64,000 nt of DNA from HGM12998 sp900756495 (GTDB lineage: Bacteria; Bacillota; Clostridia; Oscillospirales; Oscillospiraceae). The notes under the pieces are model-generated. The model saw nothing but the letters and a program-made list of their open reading frames with translations, was not told the DNA's origin and made no database searches. The stretch spans positions 1 to 64,000 of the forward strand of contig CAUEFI010000011.1 of NCBI GenBank assembly GCA_958477305.1, in the 5' to 3' direction. How positions within the stretch are numbered: position 1 is the first letter of the stretch; each line of letters starts with the position of its first letter. Positions 34,920-42,868 of the stretch are shown piece after piece. The translations under genes were made by a program, and so were the position numbers.

Positions 34920-36849
34920 TCCGGCGCTGTTTAAGAAGAACCTGTCCCGCTTCTGGCCCATATGGACCTTGTACGGGCTGATCTGGATCTTCGCGCTCCC
35001 CATCAACCTCATGCTGTCTGCCGGCAGCCGGGGCCGCACAGGCTATTCCGATGCAATCGCTTACTTTGCCCACCGCACCGTTCTCGACATCGCCGGAGGC
35101 TTTGCAGTCCCAATGTCGGCCTTCTTCGGTATTCTGGCGGCCATGGCGGTCTGCTCTTACCTCTACAGTTCCCGATCAGTAGGCCTGTTCCACTCTCTCC
35201 CCATCCGCCGGGAAGGGCTCTTTCTCACCAATTACCTGTCTGGACTGTCCTTTTTTCTAATTCCTAATGCGGCCGTCTTTTTCATTACGCTGTGCGCCGA
35301 GGCAGTGGCCGGTGCGGTCAATCCGGCCAACCTCTGCGTCTGGTTTCTAACCCAGCTCCTCTGTGTACTCTTTTTCTACTCCTTTGCTGTCTTTTGTGCC
35401 ATGTTTACCGGGCATATTCTGGCTCTGCCTGCCTTCTATATCATTCTCAACTTTCTCGCCAGCATCCTCTCTTTTATCATCCAGGGTCTTTTGAGCGCCT
35501 TCCTCTACGGTTTTGTCTACTCCTCTCCCCTGGACCGCCTGGCTCTGTGGCTTACGCCCTTCCGCAAGCTTATTGACGTCCTCGATGTCCGCGCCGACGC
35601 TGCACTGGCGGACACGGCTGGCCCGATTACTGCCGGCACCTATACCCTGTGCGGCCTCGGCTACGCGATTATCTATGCCGTTGCCGGGCTTGTTCTGGCC
35701 TGCTTGGCCCTGTTGGTCTACCGCCGCCGCCACCTGGAGACCGCCGGGGACATTGTTGCGGTAAAGTGGGTGCGCCCTATCTTCAAGTACGGTTTTGCCT
35801 CCTGTGCCGCAGTGACTTTCGGCTCCTTCCTCTATAGTATCTTCTCGTACTCCCTGCCTGAAGGGGCCTGGACCCTGTTGATCTTTATGGCCATCTGCGG
35901 ATCCATTGGCTACTTTGCCGCCGAAATGCTGCTTCAAAAATCCTTCCGGGTCTTCCGCAAATGGAAGGGCTGCGTGGTCCTTCTCATCTGCCTGACGGCG
36001 GTCACCGCCGCCCTGGAGCTGGATATCACCGGCTTTGAGTCCCGGGTCCCCGACCCCGCGTCGGTAGCCAGCGCTACAGTCAGGCAGATCGAGTCCGCTC
36101 CCTATGACAGCGCAAATTATCCCTCGTTTGAAGTCAGCGATTCCGAAAGCCTTGAACTGCTGACGCAGATTCACCAGCGCTTTATCGACCTGGGCGAAGA
36201 GGGCGCGGAGGACTACGACGCCTTCTATTCCTCCGGCACTGCCCGCTCTTATGCCTCCCTCCGGGTAGATTACACGCTGAAGAGCGGGGCTCTTCTCTCC
36301 AGATATTACTCCTCTGCGCTTTTGAGTGAAGCCGACCTGGAGGATCCAGATTCGCTGGCCTCCCTGCTGACGCAGTTTATCAATCTCCCTTCCAATATTC
36401 GCGCGGCGTACCGTCTGGATGAAGTTAACCCGGATCGCCTCGTGGACATCTCTGTAGACATCTACCAAAGCGCCTTTGGATTGACAGACCGGCGCAGCGC
36501 TCCCACCGAGGTGGATCGGCTGCGGCTTTGGAACGCAGTTCTGGCTGACTTTGAAGAGGGGGCCCTGGGCCAGCGGTATCTCTTTGACGCATCCGCAGAG
36601 CGCCAGGAGAACACCTGCATCAACGACCTGACCGTCGAGTTCCTGTTGCCCCCCGATAAGGACGGTATAGCCACTACGGAAAGCATCGGCATTACCCTTA
36701 CCCCGCATGCCGTTCATACCATCGCCGTTTTGGAGGATTTGGGGCTCCTTGACGGCACGGAAGGCCTGATTAGCCACGCCGACTGGACGGCATCGGAGGA
36801 GATGTATCTCTATGACGAAGGGGCCGTGGACGCCGAATGGGCCGGCTGA
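34894..36849 (+). CDS. ABC transporter permease with large extracytoplasmic domain
   Basis: 651 residues. The first 400 carry about eight membrane segments typical of ABC-2/YtrC-like permeases; the last 250 are hydrophilic and probably extracellular, with no recognised domain. ATG 34894 follows GGAGGTGA, which lies inside the ATPase gene, so translation is coupled. With the YtrA-type regulator and the ATPase it probably forms an exporter or an antibiotic-sensing complex. Ends at a strong terminator. Confidence 0.82.
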   Translation: MRSVTSCFNPALFKKNLSRFWPIWTLYGLIWIFALPINLMLSAGSRGRTGYSDAIAYFAHRTVLDIAGGFAVPMSAFFGILAAMAVCSYLYSSRSVGLFHSLPIRREGLFLTNYLSGLSFFLIPNAAVFFITLCAEAVAGAVNPANLCVWFLTQLLCVLFFYSFAVFCAMFTGHILALPAFYIILNFLASILSFIIQGLLSAFLYGFVYSSPLDRLALWLTPFRKLIDVLDVRADAALADTAGPITAGTYTLCGLGYAIIYAVAGLVLACLALLVYRRRHLETAGDIVAVKWVRPIFKYGFASCAAVTFGSFLYSIFSYSLPEGAWTLLIFMAICGSIGYFAAEMLLQKSFRVFRKWKGCVVLLICLTAVTAALELDITGFESRVPDPASVASATVRQIESAPYDSANYPSFEVSDSESLELLTQIHQRFIDLGEEGAEDYDAFYSSGTARSYASLRVDYTLKSGALLSRYYSSALLSEADLEDPDSLASLLTQFINLPSNIRAAYRLDEVNPDRLVDISVDIYQSAFGLTDRRSAPTEVDRLRLWNAVLADFEEGALGQRYLFDASAERQENTCINDLTVEFLLPPDKDGIATTESIGITLTPHAVHTIAVLEDLGLLDGTEGLISHADWTASEEMYLYDEGAVDAEWAG

Positions 36850-36865
36850 CCATCGTCTGGTTTTC

Positions 36866-36906
36866 CATCCGCGCGGGTATTTCTGCCCGCGCGGATGCTC
36901 TTTTTT
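36866..36906 (+). terminator. Terminator of the YtrA-type ABC operon
   Basis: A perfect 12-bp GC-rich stem (36866-36877 with 36886-36897), eight-base loop and a CTCTTTTTT tail. Confidence 0.92.
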
Positions 36907-36991
36907 ATCCTCATGGCCCCTTTCCACAAAAAAGCGCCCGATTTGTTCCATAATTCCGGCAAAAAAGCGTGGAAAACCCTGCTCTTCCCGC

Positions 36992-37020
36992 TTGATTTTT
37001 CTAACTGACAAGTTTATAAT
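36992..37020 (+). promoter_or_regulatory. Sigma-A promoter of the thiolase/CoA-transferase operon
   Basis: TTGATT (36992-36997), a 17-base spacer and TATAAT (37015-37020), 63 bases before the start codon. The strong codon bias of the operon fits high expression. Confidence 0.75.
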
Positions 37021-37082
37021 CATTAGCCGAAGGGTTATTCTCCGATTGCGGAACCGTAAATAAATTTTTGGAGGTCTTACAC

Positions 37083-38342
37083 ATGAAAGAGGTCTACGTA
37101 GTAAACTGCTGCCGGACTGCCGTCGGCTCGTTCGGCGGCAGCCTGAAGGACACGCCTGCCGCCGACATGGGTGCCGTGGTGGTCAAGGAGGCCCTCAAGC
37201 GCGCCAATGTGAAGCCCGAGCAGGTGGACGAGCTTATGTTCGGCTGCATTCTGACCGCCGCTCTGGGTCAGAACCCCGCCCGTCAGGTCGGCGTCAAGGC
37301 CGGCCTGCCCTACTCCGTTCCCGCTTACACCGTAGGCATGGTATGTGGCTCCGGCATGAAGGCCGTTATTGAGGGGGCCCGCGCCATTCTCTCCGGCGAC
37401 GCCGACATCATCGTGGCCGGCGGCACCGAGAACATGTCCGCCGCCCCCTATGCCCTCCCCGCCGAGCGCTGGGGCGCCCGCATGGGCGACAAGAAGGTCG
37501 TAGACACCATGATCAAGGACGGCCTGTGGGACGCTTACAACAACTATCACATGGGCACCACCGCCGAGAACATCTGCGACGTTTGGGGCATCACCCGTGA
37601 GGAGCTGGACGCTTTCGGCGCCTCCTCCCAGCAGAAGACTGAGGCCGCCCAGAAAGCCGGCCGCTTTGACGATGAGATCGTTCCCATCATGGTGAAGAAG
37701 AAGAAGGAAATGGTGGAGTTTAAGGTGGACGAGTTCCCCCGCGCCGGTACCACCGTGGAGACGCTTGCCAAGCTGAAGGGTGCTTTCCCTGTGGGCCCCG
37801 AGGGCGTGGAGGACGAGATTGTCCACACCTTCGAGCCCTCTCAGGTACATGAGGCTGATACCAAGAAGCATGTCCAGCGCGTCACCGCCGGCAATGCCTC
37901 CGGCATTAACGACGGCGCTGCCGCTATTGTGCTGGCTTCCGGTGAGGCTGTGGCGAAGTATGGTCTGAAGCCCATGGCCAAGCTGGTCTCCTGGGGCCAC
38001 GGCGGCGTGGATCCCAAGATCATGGGCGTAGGCCCCGTCCCTGCCTCCCGTCAGGCTATGGCCAAGGCCGATCTGAAGATCGAGGACATCGACCTGGTGG
38101 AGGCCAACGAGGCCTTTGCCGCCCAGTCCATCGCTGTAGCCCGTGAGCTGGGCTTCGACATGAGCAAGGTCAACGTCAACGGCGGCGCCATCTCCATCGG
38201 CCACCCCGTCGGCGCTTCCGGTGCCCGCATCATTGTCACTCTGCTCCACGAGATGGCCAAGCGTCCCGAGGCCAAGAAGGGCCTGGCTACTCTGTGCATC
38301 GGCGGCGGCCAGGGTGTCGCCACCATCTTCGAGAAGTGCTAA
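37083..38342 (+). CDS. Acetyl-CoA C-acetyltransferase (thiolase)
   Basis: 419 residues of the biosynthetic thiolase family, condensing two acetyl-CoA to acetoacetyl-CoA. Active-site residues: nucleophilic Cys88 in MVCGSGMKAV, the NEAF motif in VEANEAFAAQS, His in GGAISIGHPVGASGARI and the second Cys in CIGGGQG. Somewhat longer than the usual 390-395. ATG 37083 follows GGAGG by eight bases. Codons are strongly biased to C-ending and preferred ones, a sign of high expression. It leads an operon with the two CoA-transferase subunits, the acetoacetate/butyrate branch of fermentation. Confidence 0.95.
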   Translation: MKEVYVVNCCRTAVGSFGGSLKDTPAADMGAVVVKEALKRANVKPEQVDELMFGCILTAALGQNPARQVGVKAGLPYSVPAYTVGMVCGSGMKAVIEGARAILSGDADIIVAGGTENMSAAPYALPAERWGARMGDKKVVDTMIKDGLWDAYNNYHMGTTAENICDVWGITREELDAFGASSQQKTEAAQKAGRFDDEIVPIMVKKKKEMVEFKVDEFPRAGTTVETLAKLKGAFPVGPEGVEDEIVHTFEPSQVHEADTKKHVQRVTAGNASGINDGAAAIVLASGEAVAKYGLKPMAKLVSWGHGGVDPKIMGVGPVPASRQAMAKADLKIEDIDLVEANEAFAAQSIAVARELGFDMSKVNVNGGAISIGHPVGASGARIIVTLLHEMAKRPEAKKGLATLCIGGGQGVATIFEKC

Positions 38343-38430
38343 ACAATTAGAAATTGCAGGAGGCGGACGGCTGATCTCGGCCGCCCGCCCTCCCCATTTC
38401 TAAAAATAAATACATTAGGAGGAAACACCA

Positions 38431-39120
38431 TTGGCTAAGTTTGTTTCCCTGGATGAGGCTGTCGCTCTGATCCCCGACGGCGCCTCCATTATGGTAGGCG
38501 GCTTCATGGGCTGCGGCAACCCCCACAAGATCATCGACGCCCTCTCCAAGTCCGGCAAGGGCAACTTTACCCTGATCTGCAACGACGGCTCTATGCCCGG
38601 CGGCCCTCTCGGCGAGGACTACTACGGCGTGGCCAAGCTGATCCACAACGGGCAGGTCACTCACCTCATCGCTACCCATGTGGGTCTGAACCCCGAAGTT
38701 GCCGCCCGCATGAACGACGGCTCCATGAAGGTGGACCTCATTCCCCAGGGCTCCCTGGCTGAGATGATCCGCGCCGGCGGCGCCGGCCTGGGCGGTGTGC
38801 TCACCCCCACCGGCGTGGGCACCATTGTAGAAGACAACAAGGACTTCGTCCTGGGCAAGGTCAATGTCAACGGGCGGGACTACCTGCATATGCGCCCTGT
38901 GAAGGCCGACGTGGCCCTCATCAGCGGCTACAAGATCGACAAGGCCGGCAACGTCTGGTACAAGGGTACCACCCGGAACTTCAGCCTGCCCATGGCCACC
39001 GCCGCTGACCTGGTCATCGCCGAGGCGGACAACGTGGTGGAGATCGGCGCCATCGAGCCTGAGAACGTACACACCTACGGCGTGTTTGTCGACTACGTTG
39101 TGGATGGAGGGAAAGCGTAA
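38431..39120 (+). CDS. atoD: Acetate/butyrate-acetoacetate CoA-transferase subunit A
   Basis: 229 residues of the class I CoA-transferase alpha subunit: SIMVGGFMGCGNPHKIIDAL near the N-terminus, PQGSLAEMIRAGGAGLGGVL, and the family C-terminus. It starts with TTG at 38431, eight bases after AGGAGG; no ATG fits. Together with the beta subunit it moves CoA between acetoacetate and short-chain fatty acids. Same strong codon bias as the thiolase gene. Confidence 0.92.
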   Translation: MAKFVSLDEAVALIPDGASIMVGGFMGCGNPHKIIDALSKSGKGNFTLICNDGSMPGGPLGEDYYGVAKLIHNGQVTHLIATHVGLNPEVAARMNDGSMKVDLIPQGSLAEMIRAGGAGLGGVLTPTGVGTIVEDNKDFVLGKVNVNGRDYLHMRPVKADVALISGYKIDKAGNVWYKGTTRNFSLPMATAADLVIAEADNVVEIGAIEPENVHTYGVFVDYVVDGGKA

Positions 39121-39776
39121 TGGAAAAGTCTGAAATCAAGGGCTTTATCGCCAAGCGTGTCGCCAAGGAGCTCAAGGACGGCGACGTGGTCAATCTGGGC
39201 ATCGGACTGCCCACTCTGGTTCCCAACTACCTGCCCGAGGGCGTGAAGGTCATTCTTCAGTCTGAGAACGGTATTGTGGGCACCGGCACTCTCACCGACG
39301 AGAACAAGGACCCCGTGTATGTCACCGATGCCGGCGGCGCGCCCGCCGCCGTGGCCCCCGGCGGCGCCTTTATCGACTCCTGCTCCTCCTTTGGCCTGAT
39401 CCGCGGCGGCCATGTGGACGCCACCATTCTGGGCGGCCTGGAGGTGGACGAGGAGGGTTCCCTGTCCAACTGGATCATCCCCGGCAAGAAGGTACCCGGC
39501 ATGGGCGGCGCCATGGATCTGCTGGTGGGCGCCAAGAACGTCATCGTGGCTATGGAGCACACCGCCAAGGGTAATCCCAAGATCCTCAAGAAGTGCAAGC
39601 TGCCCTACACCGCCGTCAAGTGCATCACCAAGATCATCACCGAGATGGGCGTGATGAACGTGACCGACAAGGGCCTGGAGCTGGTAGAATACAACCCCGA
39701 GTTCACCGTGGAACAGATTCAGGCCGCCACCGAGGCTACCCTGATCATCAGCCCCGACCTCAAGCCCATGTGCTGA
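39120..39776 (+). CDS. atoA: Acetate/butyrate-acetoacetate CoA-transferase subunit B
   Basis: 218 residues with the beta-subunit signature: GDVVNLGIGLPTLVPNYLP and the catalytic Glu49 in LQSENGIVGTG, which forms the glutamyl-CoA thioester intermediate. The start codon shares a base with the alpha-subunit stop (TAATG), so the two are produced in step. It completes the thiolase-CoA-transferase operon and is followed by a terminator. Confidence 0.93.
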   Translation: MEKSEIKGFIAKRVAKELKDGDVVNLGIGLPTLVPNYLPEGVKVILQSENGIVGTGTLTDENKDPVYVTDAGGAPAAVAPGGAFIDSCSSFGLIRGGHVDATILGGLEVDEEGSLSNWIIPGKKVPGMGGAMDLLVGAKNVIVAMEHTAKGNPKILKKCKLPYTAVKCITKIITEMGVMNVTDKGLELVEYNPEFTVEQIQAATEATLIISPDLKPMC

Positions 39777-39817
39777 TGCCCCTCTGCAGCAGGCCTGCGG
39801 AGCACATTTGAAAAACT

Positions 39818-39857
39818 GGAGCGGCACAGCCCCGGGGCTGTGCCGCTCCATACTTTT
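39818..39857 (+). terminator. Terminator of the thiolase/CoA-transferase operon
   Basis: A 32-base perfect inverted repeat (arms 39818-39833 and 39834-39849) followed by ATACTTTTA, 42 bases after the last stop codon. Confidence 0.82.
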
Positions 39858-39860
39858 ATC

Positions 39861-39900
39861 AAAAGGGCGCTGCCGGTTATCCTCCGGCGGCGTCCTTTGA
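39861..39900 (-). terminator. Terminator of the SHOCT-domain gene cluster
   Basis: A near-perfect 15-bp stem with two G-U type mismatches and a seven-base loop; on the minus strand it ends in CCTTTT. It is back to back with the preceding terminator. Confidence 0.7.
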
Positions 39901-39921
39901 TATGCTGATCGAAGGCGGTCT

Positions 39922-40236
39922 TTACCCGCCCAAGATCTGCCTTTTTACCCTTTGATATTCTTCCTCTGTGATCGCACCCTCATCCAGCAGCTTTTTATAT
40001 TTGCCCAGCTCGTCTGCCTGCGATCCTGCTGACGTGGGAGTATAGGGAACAGAGGATGGCCTCTCGTTTCGTTCATATCTCTCCGGAAGGCAGACGGCAT
40101 GGATGATCGCAACGATGAAAAGCATCCACCCGTAGAGCCACCACAGACCAAAGCTGTAACCTTTTTCCTTCGCAATATATGCAGGAATCAGCCCCAGTAC
40201 GGCGGCCATACTCAGCACCAAAAGGAGGTACACCAT
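39922..40236 (-). CDS. Small membrane protein with C-terminal SHOCT domain
   Basis: 104 residues: two membrane segments (about 1-20 and 28-50), a polar linker, and a C-terminal SHOCT motif (ELGKYKKLLDEGAITEEEY, QRVKRQILGG). SHOCT is a short oligomerisation or anchoring motif found at the ends of many unrelated proteins. Its function is unknown. Last of three same-strand small genes, after the PEGA-like membrane protein and the zinc-ribbon protein. Confidence 0.78.
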   Translation of the reverse strand: MVYLLLVLSMAAVLGLIPAYIAKEKGYSFGLWWLYGWMLFIVAIIHAVCLPERYERNERPSSVPYTPTSAGSQADELGKYKKLLDEGAITEEEYQRVKRQILGG

Positions 40237-40251
40237 TCCGTCCTACCCTCA

Positions 40252-40737
40252 TCACCAGAACGCAGACATTATCGCGACTTCATAAATGGCAAATATAACA
40301 GCAAAAATGACAGCACATATGATAACAATCTTTACACCATTATTATATTTTCGATTCTGCTCCTTTTTTCGGTTCTCTTCATGTACGAAATCTCTTTCAA
40401 TGATCCGTTCGCGTTCCTTCAGTGCCTCCTCCTCACGTCCGGCGTCATAGGGGGAAACAATCATATTTCCTGGTTGGTTCACCATCATGGGCGGGGAATA
40501 TTTGACCATCAGCTTCTCATCATCCCCCAGTTGAATCGTGGAAGCCGCGAATCCAATAAATGTGTCATAGGTGTGCGACTTGTACATCTTGATGGTATGC
40601 TCTCCGGCCGGCAATTCAATCTCCTGATTGACCCGGGACAGGGTGCCTACGTTTTTTCCATCAATATCAAAGTATACGTCCCCACCGAAAATTTCAATCT
40701 CTTTTTCTGTCCGGCGTAAAAAAACCAACTTTGCCAT
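40252..40737 (-). CDS. Putative membrane-anchored protein with beta-sandwich sensor-like domain
   Basis: 161 residues: an N-terminal soluble part (VYFDIDGKNVGTLSRVNQEI, ELPAGEHTIKMYKSHT) reminiscent of DUF2846/PEGA-like beta domains, a charged helix (EEEALKERERIIERDF) and one C-terminal membrane segment (VKIVIICAVIFAVIFAIYEV). I do not recognise a specific family. ATG 40737 follows GGGAGGACGT. It sits between the zinc-ribbon and SHOCT genes and is probably cotranscribed with both. Confidence 0.65.
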   Translation of the reverse strand: MAKLVFLRRTEKEIEIFGGDVYFDIDGKNVGTLSRVNQEIELPAGEHTIKMYKSHTYDTFIGFAASTIQLGDDEKLMVKYSPPMMVNQPGNMIVSPYDAGREEEALKERERIIERDFVHEENRKKEQNRKYNNGVKIVIICAVIFAVIFAIYEVAIMSAFW

Positions 40738-40753
40738 ACGTCCTCCCTCTGAA

Positions 40754-41158
40754 TCAGAGGCTCTCGGCCAGCTGCTGAAGCTCCTCGATTGGCATCTCTT
40801 TTTTTTCATAGACTTTTGTGGTCTGTGCGCTGCCTACTTCCTCCACCTTCATATACACTGTATTCACTTTCTTGCCACTGGCCTTTTTACCAATTGCGTT
40901 GAAGGCGCCCGCTGTCGTCAGCAGACCGACTTTACTCTTGGAAAAGCCGGTCAAATCCGCCGTCGTCGCCGAGAGAATACAGCCGCATTTGTCACACAGG
41001 AACATCGTGCGGTTCCCCATCAGCTCCATCTTGTCCTTCAGCTTCCAGTAGGGCTCGTTTGTACCGCACATCGGGCACTTGGGAAACTTTTCGTCAATAA
41101 AATGCTGTGGGATGCTGCCGGTAAAACCATCACAGCGCCTAAAATCAAACATACCCAT
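40754..41158 (-). CDS. Zinc-ribbon protein of unknown function
   Basis: 134 residues with two CxxC pairs (KCPMCGTNEPYW and FLCDKCGCILS), likely binding one zinc, followed by a Gly/Lys-rich region and an acidic tail. ATG 41158 (MGMFDF) lies after AGGAGGAAAGAAA; the frame is open further upstream without a ribosome site. First gene of the three-gene cluster with the PEGA-like and SHOCT proteins. Function unknown. Confidence 0.68.
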   Translation of the reverse strand: MGMFDFRRCDGFTGSIPQHFIDEKFPKCPMCGTNEPYWKLKDKMELMGNRTMFLCDKCGCILSATTADLTGFSKSKVGLLTTAGAFNAIGKKASGKKVNTVYMKVEEVGSAQTTKVYEKKEMPIEELQQLAESL

Positions 41159-41443
41159 TTTCTTTCCTCCTAGCAGCCTATTTTCTGACAGCCCATGTTG
41201 TCTGTTCTCATGTGCAGCAAAACGCCCATGCATTCCGAGCCGCTCAAACAGATCCATATGCTGCTATTTTATTAAAAATAGCGCTCAATACAATATGCCG
41301 CCTGCATAGTGAAGCGCTTTTTTGCCCTATCTCATCTGCTTTCCACTGCTGGATATCCCCCGGTGCTGTGTCTCCATTTCCTTTATTCACCTTTCCATCA
41401 GGCGACTTTTTATCTTGGACCATCCTCTATGTCGCAGTCTAAC

Positions 41444-41485
41444 AGCAAAAAAAGGCGCCCGGAATCCTTGAAGGATTCCGGGCGC
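41444..41485 (-). terminator. Terminator of the xanthine dehydrogenase operon
   Basis: A perfect 14-bp stem (41453-41466 with 41472-41485), five-base loop and seven T on the minus strand, 17 bases after the stop of the iron-sulfur subunit. Confidence 0.93.
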
Positions 41486-41501
41486 CCTAAAACATCGTGC
41501 C

Positions 41502-41993
41502 TTACTCGTCAGCGCCCACGAACCGGTGGGCCTCCTCTACCGCCCGCTCGACAGCGTTGAGAATATTTTGATAACCGGTGCACCGGCACAGGTGTCCGGA
41601 GATGAGCCTGCGCAACTCTTCCCGTGTATACCGTTTTCCTGAGCCCACAATTTCCACGGCAGACATGATAATGCCGGGTGTACAGAAGCCACACTGCACG
41701 GCGGCCTCCTCCACAAAGGCCCTCTGAACGGGTGAGAGGGCTCCGTTCTTGTCCTGCAGGCCCTCCACAGTAAGGATGCTCCTGCCCTGCGCCCATACGG
41801 CCAGGTAAATGCACGAGTCGATTGCCACTCCGTCCACCAGGACGGTGCAGGCTCCGCACTCCCCCACTTCGCAGCCCTTCTTGACACTGGTAAGCTCCAG
41901 CCTCTCCCGCAGCACGTCTGCTAAGGATTCCCGGGGATCAATGCCTATCTCCACGCTCTTTCCGTTGACGACGGCCCTCCAGACCTGAATCAC
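41502..41993 (-). CDS. Molybdenum hydroxylase [2Fe-2S] subunit (XdhC/CoxS type)
   Basis: 163 residues, the small iron-sulfur subunit of xanthine-oxidase-family hydroxylases. All eight cluster ligands are visible: plant-ferredoxin-like CEVGECGACTVLVDG with a later Cys, and the helical cluster CGFCTPG plus HLCRCTGYQNI. It passes electrons from the molybdenum centre to FAD. Its start overlaps the stop of the FAD subunit gene as ATGA. Third and last gene of the operon. The label XdhC here means the E. coli-style small subunit, not the maturation factor. Confidence 0.94.
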   Translation of the reverse strand: MIQVWRAVVNGKSVEIGIDPRESLADVLRERLELTSVKKGCEVGECGACTVLVDGVAIDSCIYLAVWAQGRSILTVEGLQDKNGALSPVQRAFVEEAAVQCGFCTPGIIMSAVEIVGSGKRYTREELRRLISGHLCRCTGYQNILNAVERAVEEAHRFVGADE

Positions 41994-42868
41994 AGCGCAG
42001 CGCCTCCCTTCCGTGCAGCCTCCCGCAAAACCCGGCCTGAGAGTTCCTTCACCAGCTGGATGCGGAACTCCTTTGACGCCCGCCAGCTGGTTCTCGGATC
42101 GACCTCCTCCAGTGCCGCGGCCCCGATCCGTTCAACAGCCTCGACCACCCCCATGCCGCGAACCGCCGCCTCGGCTCCATATGCACGTATGGGAACCGGC
42201 GCTGCCACGCCGAAGGCCAGGGACAGATCCTCTACCGTCTCCTTGTCCTCCGAGAGCTTAACCAGGCAGCTTACCCCCAGCGTGGCAATATCCATGGCAT
42301 TCCTCATGGCGTACTTTACATAGTGCCCGGAATACCCCTCATAATTTTCCCGGGGAATCACGATTTTCACCAGCAGCTCGTAGGGCGCCAAGTCCACTCT
42401 CCCAACACCCTTGTACCACTGGGCGATGGGGACCTCCCGCTCTCCCCGCGGCCCCTTCACCCGCATGACCGCGTCCAGAGCCATGAGCGTGGAGGCCGAG
42501 TCGGCCGAGGTAATGCCGTTGCACACGTTGCCGCCGATGGTTCCGGCAGCCCGCAGCTGCGGCCCTCCCGCCTGGTCCACCGCCTCCCCCAGCACAGGGA
42601 TGTTTTTACGGATGATTTTATCATAGGTCACGTTCCGAAATGTTGTCAGCGGGCCAATCTCAATTGCTCCGTCAGGCGTCTGCGTCACTCCCTCCAGCTC
42701 TCTCAGTCCATGGATGGACACTAAACTGCACCCCGCCAGCCGTCCCTCCCGGATTTTAATCAGTATGTCAGTCCCCCCCGCAATAACCAGGGCGGAGGGA
42801 TCGGCCTTGAGCGCCCGGATGGCATCCTCCGGCGATTGGGCCTGGTAAATGGCGTTAAAATCAAACAA
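41990..42868 (-). CDS. Molybdenum hydroxylase FAD-binding subunit
   Basis: 292 residues of the CoxM/XdhB family: FAD-binding VIAGGTDILIKIREG near residue 29 and AAGTIGGNVCNGITSADSAS near 106, then the CO-dehydrogenase flavoprotein C-terminal domain. It transfers electrons from the iron-sulfur subunit to NAD+ or another acceptor. The start appears to be TTG at 42868, directly after the TGA of the molybdopterin subunit gene, with AAGGAAGGGG upstream, so coupling to the upstream gene is likely. Confidence 0.93.
   Translation of the reverse strand: MFDFNAIYQAQSPEDAIRALKADPSALVIAGGTDILIKIREGRLAGCSLVSIHGLRELEGVTQTPDGAIEIGPLTTFRNVTYDKIIRKNIPVLGEAVDQAGGPQLRAAGTIGGNVCNGITSADSASTLMALDAVMRVKGPRGEREVPIAQWYKGVGRVDLAPYELLVKIVIPRENYEGYSGHYVKYAMRNAMDIATLGVSCLVKLSEDKETVEDLSLAFGVAAPVPIRAYGAEAAVRGMGVVEAVERIGAAALEEVDPRTSWRASKEFRIQLVKELSGRVLREAARKGGAAL

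Noticed and set aside
35347..37023. A 558-codon minus-strand frame
   Set aside because: Antisense to the ABC permease gene and running through its terminator; Gly/Gln-rich with no domain.
39818..39849. Operator site suggested by a 32-base perfect palindrome
   Set aside because: It lies just after the CoA-transferase operon with a T-containing tail and no downstream promoter, so a terminator is the simpler reading.
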